From contig OZ257137.1 of assembly GCA_965279115.1 (NCBI GenBank), forward strand, positions 3,472,001-3,536,000: DNA of 64,000 nucleotides, given 5' to 3'. This document shows positions 9,401 through 17,172 of the stretch, one piece after another; the first letter of the stretch is position 1; the number at the start of each line of letters is the position of its first letter. The notes beneath the pieces are model-generated. The model was not told the DNA's origin, searched no databases, and was given only the letters and a program-made list of their open reading frames with translations. The position numbers were made by a program, and so were the translations under genes. This DNA is from JAEUOS01 sp965279115. GTDB lineage: Bacteria; Pseudomonadota; Gammaproteobacteria; Burkholderiales; JAEUOS01.

Positions 9401-10350
9401 TGCGCTTCACCAACATGGTGACCGCCGACCCGGCGCGACTCGCGGCCGGCATCAACAGCGTGCGGCAAGCGCCGCTGTCGATCAGCGAAACCAGGGTCGA
9501 GGCGAGCGCGGACCTGACGCCGCGGCTGAAGCTGGGTTTGACTCTCTCGGTCAACCGGCAATCCAGCCAGGACGAGACCGCGCTCATCAACGTGCCACAG
9601 ACCGATGCCACCGCCGCGCTGTTCCTGCGCTTTCGCGACGAGCGCGGTGCCGTGACCATCACCGCCGCCCACCGCAGTGCAATGCGCGAGATCAACAGCC
9701 TGCGCATGGACTATGACCTGGCGGTTGGCTCGCGCCTGCGCCTGGCCGGCAGCGCGGGCGTGCACCAGACCGCCACCGAGCTGGCGGTCCTGCGGGTCGG
9801 GGCGATGAAGACCGTTTTCGAGAATAGCCTCACCTGGAACCTCAGCAATCGCGAGTACCTGCGTGCCGGACTGGTATGGAACCGCTTTTACTCCCAGAGC
9901 GGTGCCGATCTGGGGCGCGGCACCTTCTACAACCTCGAGGCAGGGCACCGCATCCGCATCGAGTATCCGGATTTCAACCTGCGGACCTTCCTGACCCGGG
10001 CCAACCTCGCCGCCACCGCCACGACCGATCCGCTGATGGCGAGCCTGCGGCCTGCGGCCCTCAACACCGGCAACGACACCTACCTGTCATCCAGTTACAC
10101 CCAGTGGGGCATCGCCGGCGGTTGGGGGCAATTCCTTCAACAACGCTACACCCGCGCGCTGCGCCCGTTCCTTGACATCAGCCTGTTCCACAACAGTCTC
10201 ACCGGCGGTGGTCGCGGTGTGCGGCTCGGGGTGGCGGGCAGCGTCGCCGGGCAGGACCATCTCGTGATCCATTTCAGCCAGTTCACCGGCACCCCCGGCG
10301 CCCCGCAGGGGCTGCGGGAATTCGGCCTCAACTACCAGTGGCTCTATTGA
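6403..10350 (+). CDS. pelB: PelB, TPR scaffold and outer-membrane porin for Pel export
   Basis: Outer-membrane export component for Pel. The N-terminus carries one inner-membrane anchor (about residues 30-48, LFSLLGILAFGLAVALGL). A very long TPR/alpha-helical region of roughly 900 residues follows, and the C-terminal 300 or so residues read as a beta-barrel (alternating strands such as RLKLGLTLSVN, ending in FGLNYQWLY with a terminal aromatic residue). The start at 6403 lies inside pelA and no later in-frame start precedes the anchor, so pelA and pelB overlap by 71 bases. At 1315 residues it is somewhat longer than the about 1190 of P. aeruginosa. PelC is expected to assemble around the barrel at the periplasmic face. 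Confidence 0.95.
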   Translation: MNPTRPASGAHRTNKWYAFDASNERLKLFSLLGILAFGLAVALGLATIFPQRGLEDQLARTNRSDPLTIEYLKAFIAAQPDSPRLRVMLARQQMQLGRYDDARHTLRPFAAAKMDDLRVEAEMLEYDLREREAFAMAPGSEKRAQATREAGEQLRRLSEMQLTPIQMEYLARRAVSLGEAPVAIALYARLAQAGQTRTVQANAESAELLLGLGGYSVAAQFYFRAQEKSVGLAARREYYMAGVRTLMSGNLYDEAIGEADRNLGTLAEDAETLKFLARTAQAANRADAAQRYAKRLLRMAMLERLRLAMEERGILMAAPAGGIVHAFAAGREARAGSWRVNTGSAGPGLPFDDEAYLLGFNIFLAAANLADAYKVAESAVSQVPNSAEWRKRFAQMAEWRSAPQVALAQWLAHARMTGAEASWDAVLRLARGLFDDGALLAVLSHKLDRAPGNVEILEEVIGIHERLGQPENAIAFVESRARGALRRPLLERLARLAERAGRDQLAFDTWSTLQREFGPSLAYATPIAQRHYLTGDLRAALAALELVEAAARPTDTAYWQMYTELARLLQMDEKAIAGYRRLLATDKYSEGDLLNLIALLDAMRPEQAAKVAEFAFVKFRRPELALQVIYQNTRAGNQADIGRFLASLPQEIRALLERDSRFLAARAAHRQAGGDVHAALADWMAANALEPADPDIRAAIIWSLIAVRDAPALGRALRVFAPQAETEPRLWGPYAAAHMAINRQAEALRWFRKQANLKDDYLWLMAYAECLEANAQPEVAWRIRRKVWMDLRRPEILAAIPEDLLISMRDRLAAVSQTFVAGDRAKALVEGLLRADLKLLRSPSPASVLPSTGAELAALLGEQMPQRVANATSVTGPLPAGWFTRSDAAPEARFPAADNDATVKELALAWALNNEAQELGRAWLVSRYANDLARPFWGRLSVALAGADQETLTRLLDDLPDWLPMYDRVEAALRIGRPALAQTLAFEQLDHLQHDEELHLRFTNMVTADPARLAAGINSVRQAPLSISETRVEASADLTPRLKLGLTLSVNRQSSQDETALINVPQTDATAALFLRFRDERGAVTITAAHRSAMREINSLRMDYDLAVGSRLRLAGSAGVHQTATELAVLRVGAMKTVFENSLTWNLSNREYLRAGLVWNRFYSQSGADLGRGTFYNLEAGHRIRIEYPDFNLRTFLTRANLAATATTDPLMASLRPAALNTGNDTYLSSSYTQWGIAGGWGQFLQQRYTRALRPFLDISLFHNSLTGGGRGVRLGVAGSVAGQDHLVIHFSQFTGTPGAPQGLREFGLNYQWLY

Positions 10351-10363
10351 AGGACAATTCGTC

Positions 10364-10909
10364 ATGACCATGCAAACCCTGCGTTTCACATTCCTGAAGA
10401 GCCTGCTGCTCCTGCCCCTCTGGCTGGCGGCTTGCACCACGGTCGACATCGGCGCACCGCCGGCGATCGAGCGTGGAGCGAAATGGGCGCTGCTGCCGAT
10501 CATGAACCATACCGAAACGCCGCAGGCCGGCCTGCGCGCCGAGGTCATCATCGACGGTGTGCTGCGCGCCAACGGGGTCGGCGACCTGCGCCGCTACCCG
10601 GCCAACCTCAACAATGAGACCCTGTTCGAACCCCTCGACCGCAAGCAGTTCGACGCGGCACTCGCCTGGGCGCGGAGTGCCGGGGTCCGCTACGCGGTGG
10701 CGGGCGCCGTGGACGAATGGCGCTACAAGGTGGGCATCGACGGCGAACCCGCGATCGGGGTGACCTTGCAGGTCATCGATGTCGCCAACGGCAATGTGCT
10801 GTGGAGTGGCGCCGGCGGCAAGACCGGCTGGAGCCGCGAGGCCCTCTCGGCGGTGGCGCAGAAACTGATCCGTCAGTTGCTGCAGCCGGTCATCGGCGCG
10901 GCCCGGTGA
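10364..10909 (+). CDS. pelC: PelC, outer-membrane lipoprotein of Pel export
   Basis: A 181-residue lipoprotein with a signal peptide and lipobox LAAC (Cys near residue 24). The mature part matches PelC in length and pattern: WALLPIMNHTETPQAG, an alternating alpha/beta domain with AVAGAVDEWRYK, and LWSGAGGKTGW near the C-terminus. In the known system PelC forms a dodecameric ring under the PelB porin and guides the cationic polymer. It starts 14 bases after pelB with an AAGGA site upstream and is followed by pelD. Confidence 0.94.
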   Translation: MTMQTLRFTFLKSLLLLPLWLAACTTVDIGAPPAIERGAKWALLPIMNHTETPQAGLRAEVIIDGVLRANGVGDLRRYPANLNNETLFEPLDRKQFDAALAWARSAGVRYAVAGAVDEWRYKVGIDGEPAIGVTLQVIDVANGNVLWSGAGGKTGWSREALSAVAQKLIRQLLQPVIGAAR

Positions 10910-10925
10910 GCCAGCTTCCGGCCGC

Positions 10926-12329
10926 ATGATCGACGAAGAAGGCAATTCGGGGCGCAACCGCAATTTGCCGCGGCTGTGGCTGCGCACGCTGCTGCTGCGG
11001 TTTTTCCCCGGCCAGCAGGTCGTCGACGAGCCCCACTGGATCTGGGCGTGGGCGGCCTTCGAGGCGGTGCTGTTCGGTGTGGGCGCACTGACGCTGGCTT
11101 TCTGGTTCACGCCAAACGATCCGTTCGGACTGTCTGCGCAGTTCCCATGGCTGTGGCTGGTGCCGGCCGTGGTTTCCATGCGCTATGGCAGCATCATCGC
11201 GCTGGTCGCGGTTGCAACTTATCTTTTCGGCTGGCTCGCCCTTGAAGGCCTGAAACTCATTGATACTCCCTTTCCGCAGGCCTACTTCCTGGGCGGGTTG
11301 GTGCTTGCCCTGGCATGCGGACAGTTTGCCGACGTCTGGAATTCGCGCCAACGGCGCCTGCGCGCGGTCAACGCCTATCTGGACGAACGCCTGAACACGC
11401 TCACCAAGAGCCACTTCCTGCTGCGCATGTCGCATGAGCGGCTTGAACAGGACCTGCTGGCCAAGCCCCTCACCCTGCGCGAGTCACTTACGCGCCTGCG
11501 CGGCCTCTCCCTGCTGGTGCGTCGCGAAGCCTTGCCGGGCGCGGACGAGTTCCTGCAACTGCTGGCGCAAAGCTGCCAGCTGGAAGTCGCCGCCGTGTTT
11601 GCCATGCGGCGCGACGGCACTTATGAAAAGGAGCCGGCGGCCCGCCTCGGCCCGGCCGGTGCGCTGGATCTGGGCGACCCGCTCCTCACCTACGGCCTGG
11701 AGCAGGGCGACCTGGTGCACGTGCAGATGGCGCAGCCGGGCTCACGCGATTTCGACCAGAGCCGCTATCTGGTGTGCGCCCCGATGACCTCCGCCAGCGG
11801 CCAGCGCGTCGGCCTGGTGGTGGTCGAGCGGCTACCTTTTTTCGCCCTCAACTACGATACGCTGCAGCTGTTCACGGTGCTCTTGGGCTACTACGCCGAC
11901 GGCGTCGAGTCGGGGCTGGAGTCGCGTGCGCTGCTCGCGCGGCTGCCCGCCTGTCCGCCGGAATTCGCGCTCGACCTGGTGCGCCTGACGCGGATTCGCG
12001 TCGATGCCGACATCCAGTCGGCGCTGGTGGCGCTGGTGTTCGAGGACGATGCCCGTGGTGTCGACATGTTCGCGCAGGTAAAGCGCCTCAAGCGCAACAT
12101 GGACCTTGCGTGGGAGCCGCGCGTTCCCGGCCGGCTGGTGCAGATCTCTCTCCTGCCGCTGGCCGGCGTGCCCGCCGTCGAGGGCTATCTCGACCGTGTC
12201 GAAACAGCCATCCGTGCGCAATTCGGCGTCGATTTTGTCGCCGGGCGGGTGGTGGCGCACATCGCGCACCTGTCGGCGGCCGCGCCGCAGGAAACCCTGG
12301 CCGGCTTGCTGGCGCGCTGCCATGCTTAA
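10926..12329 (+). CDS. pelD: PelD, inner-membrane c-di-GMP receptor
   Basis: A 467-residue inner-membrane regulator that activates Pel synthesis on binding c-di-GMP. About four transmembrane segments lie at 40-135, followed by a coiled linker to about 180, a GAF domain (about 195-325) and a degenerate GGDEF domain (about 330-460) without a GGDEF signature. RNMD at 390-393 fits the inhibitory-site RxxD that binds c-di-GMP in P. aeruginosa PelD, so post-translational c-di-GMP control is probably retained. It lies directly before pelE with an 8-base overlap. Both identification and site rest on operon position, topology and motif. Confidence 0.94.
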   Translation: MIDEEGNSGRNRNLPRLWLRTLLLRFFPGQQVVDEPHWIWAWAAFEAVLFGVGALTLAFWFTPNDPFGLSAQFPWLWLVPAVVSMRYGSIIALVAVATYLFGWLALEGLKLIDTPFPQAYFLGGLVLALACGQFADVWNSRQRRLRAVNAYLDERLNTLTKSHFLLRMSHERLEQDLLAKPLTLRESLTRLRGLSLLVRREALPGADEFLQLLAQSCQLEVAAVFAMRRDGTYEKEPAARLGPAGALDLGDPLLTYGLEQGDLVHVQMAQPGSRDFDQSRYLVCAPMTSASGQRVGLVVVERLPFFALNYDTLQLFTVLLGYYADGVESGLESRALLARLPACPPEFALDLVRLTRIRVDADIQSALVALVFEDDARGVDMFAQVKRLKRNMDLAWEPRVPGRLVQISLLPLAGVPAVEGYLDRVETAIRAQFGVDFVAGRVVAHIAHLSAAAPQETLAGLLARCHA

Positions 12330-13311
12330 GACCTGGTTCGCCGCCCTGTCATTCGAGCTGGGCTCGATTGTCATCCTGCTGTCGAGTACGCACAGCAACG
12401 CGGCGCTGGCGGGATATTTCGCCGCGCATGCCGCCGGCAGCATCCTGATATCCCTGGCCTTGCTGCCGGTTGTGCCCAGGCGGTATTCACATCCGCGCCT
12501 GTGGCTGCTCGGCTTCCTGTTCGCCTTCAATTTTTTCGTGCCTGTCGCAGGCCTGGTGTGCGTGATCGGCGGCCTGGTGTTCAGTCTTGCCCTGCCGCAC
12601 CGCTCGGCGGCCGACACCTATGGCAAGGTTCAGGCGCCGCGGTTCACCACCCATCGCAACGCCGAAGGCACCGGCTTTCGCGGCGGCCAGGTGCGCGCGC
12701 AATTGGCCAACGACCACGCGCCGGTCGCCACCCGCCTGACGGCGCTGGCGGCGGTGCAGAACACTCCCGCGCGCATGACCGGCGGCATCCTGCGCGACCT
12801 GCTGGCCGACCCGGTGGACGATGTCCGTCTGCTTGCCTACGGGATGCTCGACGGCAAGGAAAAGGCGATCACCTCGAAGATCCTCGCCACCCGCGAGTCG
12901 CTGGCGACGCTCACCGCGCCGGAGGACATCCGCATCGCCAACAAGCAGGTCGCGGAGTACTACTGGGAACTGGTGTACCAGAACCTGGTCCAGGGTGACA
13001 TGCAGAAATTCGCCGCCGGGGAGGCATCGCGCCACGCACGCGCCGCGCTCGAGATCGACAGCGACGATGCGGGCCTCTGGTTCATGCTGGGGCGCCTGGG
13101 CCTCGCGGTCGAATCACTTGACGAGGCCGAGACGGCGTTCGCGCGGGCCGCCGGGCAGGGCTATGCGCGCGAGCGGATGTTGCCCTACCTGGCCGAGCTG
13201 CTGTTCCGCCAGCGCCGGTTCTCGGAAGTGCGGGTCCTGTTCGGCGAGTTGCGCGGCAAGCCCGCCGCGCCTGCGTTGATGCCGCTGCGCCGCTACTGGG
13301 GACCGGTATGA
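12322..13311 (+). CDS. pelE: PelE, inner-membrane TPR protein of the Pel synthase
   Basis: A 329-residue protein with two or three N-terminal transmembrane helices (about 5-95), then a cytoplasmic alpha-helical/TPR-like domain (about 115-325, for example GLWFMLGRLGLAVESLDEAE). In known Pel systems PelE, PelD and PelG form the inner-membrane complex that carries PelF activity. The true start is the ATG at 12322, overlapping the end of pelD; in-frame sequence upstream is out-of-frame pelD. The stop overlaps the pelF ATG (ATGA). Confidence 0.92.
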   Translation: MLKTWFAALSFELGSIVILLSSTHSNAALAGYFAAHAAGSILISLALLPVVPRRYSHPRLWLLGFLFAFNFFVPVAGLVCVIGGLVFSLALPHRSAADTYGKVQAPRFTTHRNAEGTGFRGGQVRAQLANDHAPVATRLTALAAVQNTPARMTGGILRDLLADPVDDVRLLAYGMLDGKEKAITSKILATRESLATLTAPEDIRIANKQVAEYYWELVYQNLVQGDMQKFAAGEASRHARAALEIDSDDAGLWFMLGRLGLAVESLDEAETAFARAAGQGYARERMLPYLAELLFRQRRFSEVRVLFGELRGKPAAPALMPLRRYWGPV

Positions 13312-14903
13312 GCTTTCCGACCGCATCGTCTTGCGACATCATGCTGCTGCTCGAGGGCACGTTTCCGTATGTGTCGGGCGGGGTGTCGTCATGGGTCAAC
13401 CAGATCATCCGCGGCTTTCCCGAATACACCTTCGGCATCTGCTTCCTGGGCAGCCGGCGCGAAGACTATGGCGACATGCGCTACCAGTTGCCGGCCAATG
13501 TGGTGCACATGGAGTGCCACTACATTCACGACATGCATGACGCGCCGGCGCCGCGCATGCAGAAGGGCGACGCCGCGACTTTCGCGACGATGGCGGATTT
13601 TCATTCGACCGTGCGGGGCGGCAACCATGCGCCGGAGGCGGCGGCGCGCGCGCGCGAACTGTTCGCGAAGCTCTTGCCCGAACTCAAGCCAGGCGGACGC
13701 ATGGACGAAGCGGCGTTCCTGCACAGCCAGGCCTCGTGGAACTACACCACCGAGCAGTACCGCCAGTTCTGCACCGATCCTTCGTTCGTGGACTACTTCT
13801 GGACCGTGCGCATCATGCATGCCCCGGTGTGGCGCATGGTGCGGGTGGTCGAGAACCTGATTCCGGCACGTTGCTATCACACCATTTCCACCGGCTATGC
13901 GGGTTTCCTCGGCGCGATACTCAAGGCCAGGACCGGCAAACCGCTGCTGCTGTCCGAGCACGGCATCTACACCAAGGAACGCAAGATCGACTTGTTCCAG
14001 AGCGAATGGATCAAGGACAACCGCGGCGTGTTCGAGAAGGACGCCTCGCAGGTGTCCTACTTCCGCGATCTGTGGATCCGCTTCTTCGAAGCGCTCGGGC
14101 GCATGTGCTACGAGTCCGCCGACCGCATCGTCGCCCTGTATGAAACCAACCGGTTGCGCCAGGTGGCCGATGGCGCCGAGCCCGGGCGCACCATGAACAT
14201 CCCGAACGGGGTGGACTTGAAGCGCCTGTCTGCATTGCGCGACAAGCGCACGCCGTCGCCGCCGCCGGTGTTGTGCCTGATCGGGCGGGTCGTGCCGATC
14301 AAGGACGTCAAGACCTTCGTGCGCGCCATGCGCACCGTGGTGAACATGGTGCCGGAAGCGGAGGGCTGGATCGCCGGGCCGGAGGACGAATCGCCGGAAT
14401 ATGCCGCGGAGTGCCGCAACATCGCGGCCAGCCTCGGCCTGGAGAAAAGCGTCAAGTTCCTGGGTTTCCAGAAGATCGACGAGCTGATGCCCAAGATTGG
14501 CCTGGTGGTGCTGTCGTCCATCAGCGAGGCCTTGCCGCTGGTGATCCTCGAGGGCTACGCCGCGGGTGTGCCGTGCGTATCCACCGACGTCGGCTCATGC
14601 CGTCAACTGGTGTTCGGCCTCGGGCCGGAGGACGAGGCGCTGGGCCCGTCGGGCGACATCGTGCGCATCGCCGACGCGCCGGCGCTGGCGAAAGCGGCGG
14701 TGAACCTGCTGTCCGACCCGGACCGCTGGCATGCGGCGCAGGCCGCCGGCATCGCGCGGGTGGAGCGCTTCTACACCCAGGAACTGATGTTCGGGCAGTA
14801 CCGCACCCTCTATCGCACTGCCCTTGGCGAGACGTCGGCGGCGTCCGGCGTCACCAGCGTGCCGGCGGCACCCGGTGGCGCGAGTACGCCGGGGGGCGGG
14901 TGA
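13308..14903 (+). CDS. pelF: PelF, GT4 glycosyltransferase (Pel polymerase)
   Basis: Cytoplasmic glycosyltransferase that polymerises Pel from UDP-activated N-acetylhexosamines. At 531 residues it has two Rossmann-like domains. The N-terminal pattern LLLEGTFPYVSGGVSSWVNQ (about 14-33) is typical of PelF, and the GT4 E-x7-E motif is SEALPLVILE (E407 and E415). The C-terminus is Ala/Gly/Pro-rich and probably disordered. Translationally coupled to pelE by a 4-base overlap and followed after 4 bases by pelG. Confidence 0.96.
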   Translation: MSFPTASSCDIMLLLEGTFPYVSGGVSSWVNQIIRGFPEYTFGICFLGSRREDYGDMRYQLPANVVHMECHYIHDMHDAPAPRMQKGDAATFATMADFHSTVRGGNHAPEAAARARELFAKLLPELKPGGRMDEAAFLHSQASWNYTTEQYRQFCTDPSFVDYFWTVRIMHAPVWRMVRVVENLIPARCYHTISTGYAGFLGAILKARTGKPLLLSEHGIYTKERKIDLFQSEWIKDNRGVFEKDASQVSYFRDLWIRFFEALGRMCYESADRIVALYETNRLRQVADGAEPGRTMNIPNGVDLKRLSALRDKRTPSPPPVLCLIGRVVPIKDVKTFVRAMRTVVNMVPEAEGWIAGPEDESPEYAAECRNIAASLGLEKSVKFLGFQKIDELMPKIGLVVLSSISEALPLVILEGYAAGVPCVSTDVGSCRQLVFGLGPEDEALGPSGDIVRIADAPALAKAAVNLLSDPDRWHAAQAAGIARVERFYTQELMFGQYRTLYRTALGETSAASGVTSVPAAPGGASTPGGG

Positions 14904-14907
14904 CCCG

Positions 14908-16278
14908 ATGGCCGGCATAGGGTTCGAACTGCGCAAGCTGCTCAAGCGGGACAACCTGCTGGGGTTGATCCAGGCCTACGGCTACGCGGGTGTCATCAGC
15001 TCCGGGCCGTGGGTCCTGTCGATTGTCGGCATCCTGATCATTGGGGTATTGAGCTATGCGGTGGTGGTGCCGGACGTACGCATCGTCCAGTTCCAGGTGA
15101 CGGTCACCTACATCATCGCGATCTCCCTGATTCTGACCGGCGCCTTCCAGCTTTCGTTCACGCGCTTTTCCGCCGACCGGTTGTTCGAACACCGCAAGGA
15201 AATCATCCTCACCAATTTTCATGCGGTGGCGATGCTGGTGACGGTGCTTTCAGGTGTGCTCGGACTGATCGCGGTTGTTTTCCTGTTCCCGGAGCAGTCC
15301 ATCCTGTTCCGCATCATGGCGGTGGCCGGCTTCGTGACCATGAGCAATATCTGGATCGCGACGATCTTCCTGTCCGGCATGAAGCACTACCGGGAAATCG
15401 TCTGGCTGTATTTCGTGGGCTATTCGCTCACCGTGATCGCCGCGCTGGTGCTGCGGCCCCTGGGGCTGGAAGGCCTGGTGATCGGATTCGTGATCGGCCA
15501 TGCCGCCCTGCTCCTGGGCATGATGTCCCTGATCCTGCGCAACTACACGGCGGAGAAGTTCATCTCGTTCGAGTATTTCGACCGCGCCAACATCTACCCT
15601 TCGCTGATGGCCATCGGCCTGTTCTACAACCTGGGGGTATGGGTCGACAAGTTCATGTTCTGGTACGTGCCCTCCACCAGCGAGGCCGTGATCGGACCGT
15701 TCCGCGCCTCGCTGATCTACGACCTGCCGGTGTTCCTGGCCTACCTGTCCATCATCCCCGGGATGGCGATCTTCCTGGTGCGGCTGGAAACCGACTTCGT
15801 CGAGTATTACGACGCGTTTTACAACGCCGTGCGCAGCGGCGGCTCGCTGGAGACCATCGAGGAATTCCGCAACGGCATGGTGCAGACCGTCAAGCTCGGC
15901 ATCTACGAGATCGTCAAAATCCAGACCATCACGGTGCTGATCTTCATCGTCACCGGCCGGGCGATCCTCGAGTGGCTGGGTATTTCCACGCTGTACCTGT
16001 CGCTCCTGCATGTGGACCTGGTCGCCGCCGGGCTGCAGGTGGTGTTCCTGGGCATCCTGAACGTGTTCTTCTACCTCGACAAGCGGCGCATCGTGCTGTT
16101 CCTGACGGCATCGTTCGTCGTGCTCAATGTCGTGTTGACGGCCATCACCTTCAAGCTGGGGCCGGCGTACTACGGCTACGGTTTCGCCGCGGCGCTGCTC
16201 ATCGTCACCATGATCGGCGCGTGGCGGCTTTCGCGCACCTTGTGGCGCCTCGAATACGAGACCTTCATGCTGCAGTAG
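14908..16278 (+). CDS. pelG: PelG, polytopic inner-membrane Pel transporter
   Basis: A 456-residue integral membrane protein with about 12 hydrophobic segments, of the Wzx-like/MOP flippase type, which moves nascent Pel across the inner membrane together with PelD and PelE. It begins MAGIGFELRKLLKRDNLLGL, the conserved PelG amino end; the reading frame upstream to 14824 is only overlap with pelF. Length equals that of the P. aeruginosa protein as I recall it. Last gene of the operon. Confidence 0.95.
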   Translation: MAGIGFELRKLLKRDNLLGLIQAYGYAGVISSGPWVLSIVGILIIGVLSYAVVVPDVRIVQFQVTVTYIIAISLILTGAFQLSFTRFSADRLFEHRKEIILTNFHAVAMLVTVLSGVLGLIAVVFLFPEQSILFRIMAVAGFVTMSNIWIATIFLSGMKHYREIVWLYFVGYSLTVIAALVLRPLGLEGLVIGFVIGHAALLLGMMSLILRNYTAEKFISFEYFDRANIYPSLMAIGLFYNLGVWVDKFMFWYVPSTSEAVIGPFRASLIYDLPVFLAYLSIIPGMAIFLVRLETDFVEYYDAFYNAVRSGGSLETIEEFRNGMVQTVKLGIYEIVKIQTITVLIFIVTGRAILEWLGISTLYLSLLHVDLVAAGLQVVFLGILNVFFYLDKRRIVLFLTASFVVLNVVLTAITFKLGPAYYGYGFAAALLIVTMIGAWRLSRTLWRLEYETFMLQ

Positions 16279-16290
16279 GTATGCCGAATG

Positions 16291-16323
16291 TGCCGGTGTT
16301 CGTGAACTACTTCACGCGCCGGT
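16291..16323. other. Inverted repeat after pelG
   Basis: Directly after pelG, GTGAA-CTAC-TTCAC (16302-16315) forms a short perfect hairpin, with CCGG on either side that could extend it. No T-run follows, so it is at best a weak terminator or an RNA processing/stability element for the pel mRNA, or an operator for the next gene. Confidence 0.3.
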
Positions 16324-16407
16324 CCGTGTGTCACGTGCTACTTTCTGACCCGGCGACGCGAAAGTCATCACGGGCATGGCAGGCGTCCCGCACGTGAGGG
16401 GATACAC

Positions 16408-17172
16408 ATGCGAAAGCTATTGACCGTTTTCCTGCTGGCTTCGGGCCTGGCGGCGGCATCCAGCAGCCAGGCGCAGGCGATCTCGATTGTGAACCCGAGC
16501 TTCGAGGCTAACCTGGTGCCGGGCGGCGAGTTCCATGTTTTCGATTCGCCAGGCTGGAGCCGCTACGACCCCGGCAACATCGTCAACCAGTCGACCAATG
16601 CGGTAGGTGCGCTCAATCCGGCGGGCACGTCTTTCTTCATCGATCCGGTGCCGCATGGCAACAACGTCGCGCTGATCTACCTGGAGCAGGTGGCGGGTAC
16701 CACCAATCCCGGGTCGGTGGTCGGACTGTCGCAAACGCTCGCCGCCACGCTGCAGGTCAATACACGCTACACGCTTACGGCGGCGGTCGGCAACATCGCC
16801 TCCGGTACCGGCCTGGGTGCATCGGCCGGATTCGGTTTCGCCGACCTGTCGGGCTTTCCGGGCTATCGGGTCGAACTGCTGGCCGGCGGGCAGGTGGTCG
16901 CCGCGGACAACAACTCGCTTTCCATCGGGGAAGGGCGCTTCGCCACCTCGACGGTTGTACTGACCGTGGGCAGCAGCCACGCATTCGCCGGCCAGGCGCT
17001 GGGCATACGCCTGATCAACCTGAATGCCACTGGCAACGTCAACGAGCGTGGGCGGGAAGTGGACTTCGACGCGGTGTCCCTGATCGCCTCGGCCGTTCCG
17101 GAGCCCGGGTCGTGGGCCATGCTGCTGGCCGGGCTGGGCTTGATGCTGGGTGCTATTCGGCGCCGGGCCTAG
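16408..17172 (+). CDS. PEP-CTERM sorting domain protein, exported
   Basis: A 254-residue exported protein. A signal peptide ends near SSQAQA (about residue 24). The mature domain begins ISIVNPSFEANLVPGG, an all-beta, carbohydrate-binding-like fold common among PEP-CTERM proteins. The C-terminus has the full tripartite signal: VPEPG, a hydrophobic helix (WAMLLAGLGLMLGA) and IRRRA. Such proteins are cleaved and sorted by an exosortase (EpsH/XrtA type) and are usually linked to exopolysaccharide. No exosortase lies in this window. It is preceded by a GAGGGG site and co-directional with pel, from which 129 bases separate it. The stop TAG shares a CTAG tetranucleotide with the convergent ROK gene. 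Confidence 0.9.
   Translation: MRKLLTVFLLASGLAAASSSQAQAISIVNPSFEANLVPGGEFHVFDSPGWSRYDPGNIVNQSTNAVGALNPAGTSFFIDPVPHGNNVALIYLEQVAGTTNPGSVVGLSQTLAATLQVNTRYTLTAAVGNIASGTGLGASAGFGFADLSGFPGYRVELLAGGQVVAADNNSLSIGEGRFATSTVVLTVGSSHAFAGQALGIRLINLNATGNVNERGREVDFDAVSLIASAVPEPGSWAMLLAGLGLMLGAIRRRA

Noticed and set aside
16377..16392. TGGCAGGCGTCCCGCA as a sigma-54 promoter of the PEP-CTERM gene
   Set aside because: GG and GC elements fit, but TT of the -12 is missing and the start of transcription would fall almost at the ATG, leaving no ribosome site.
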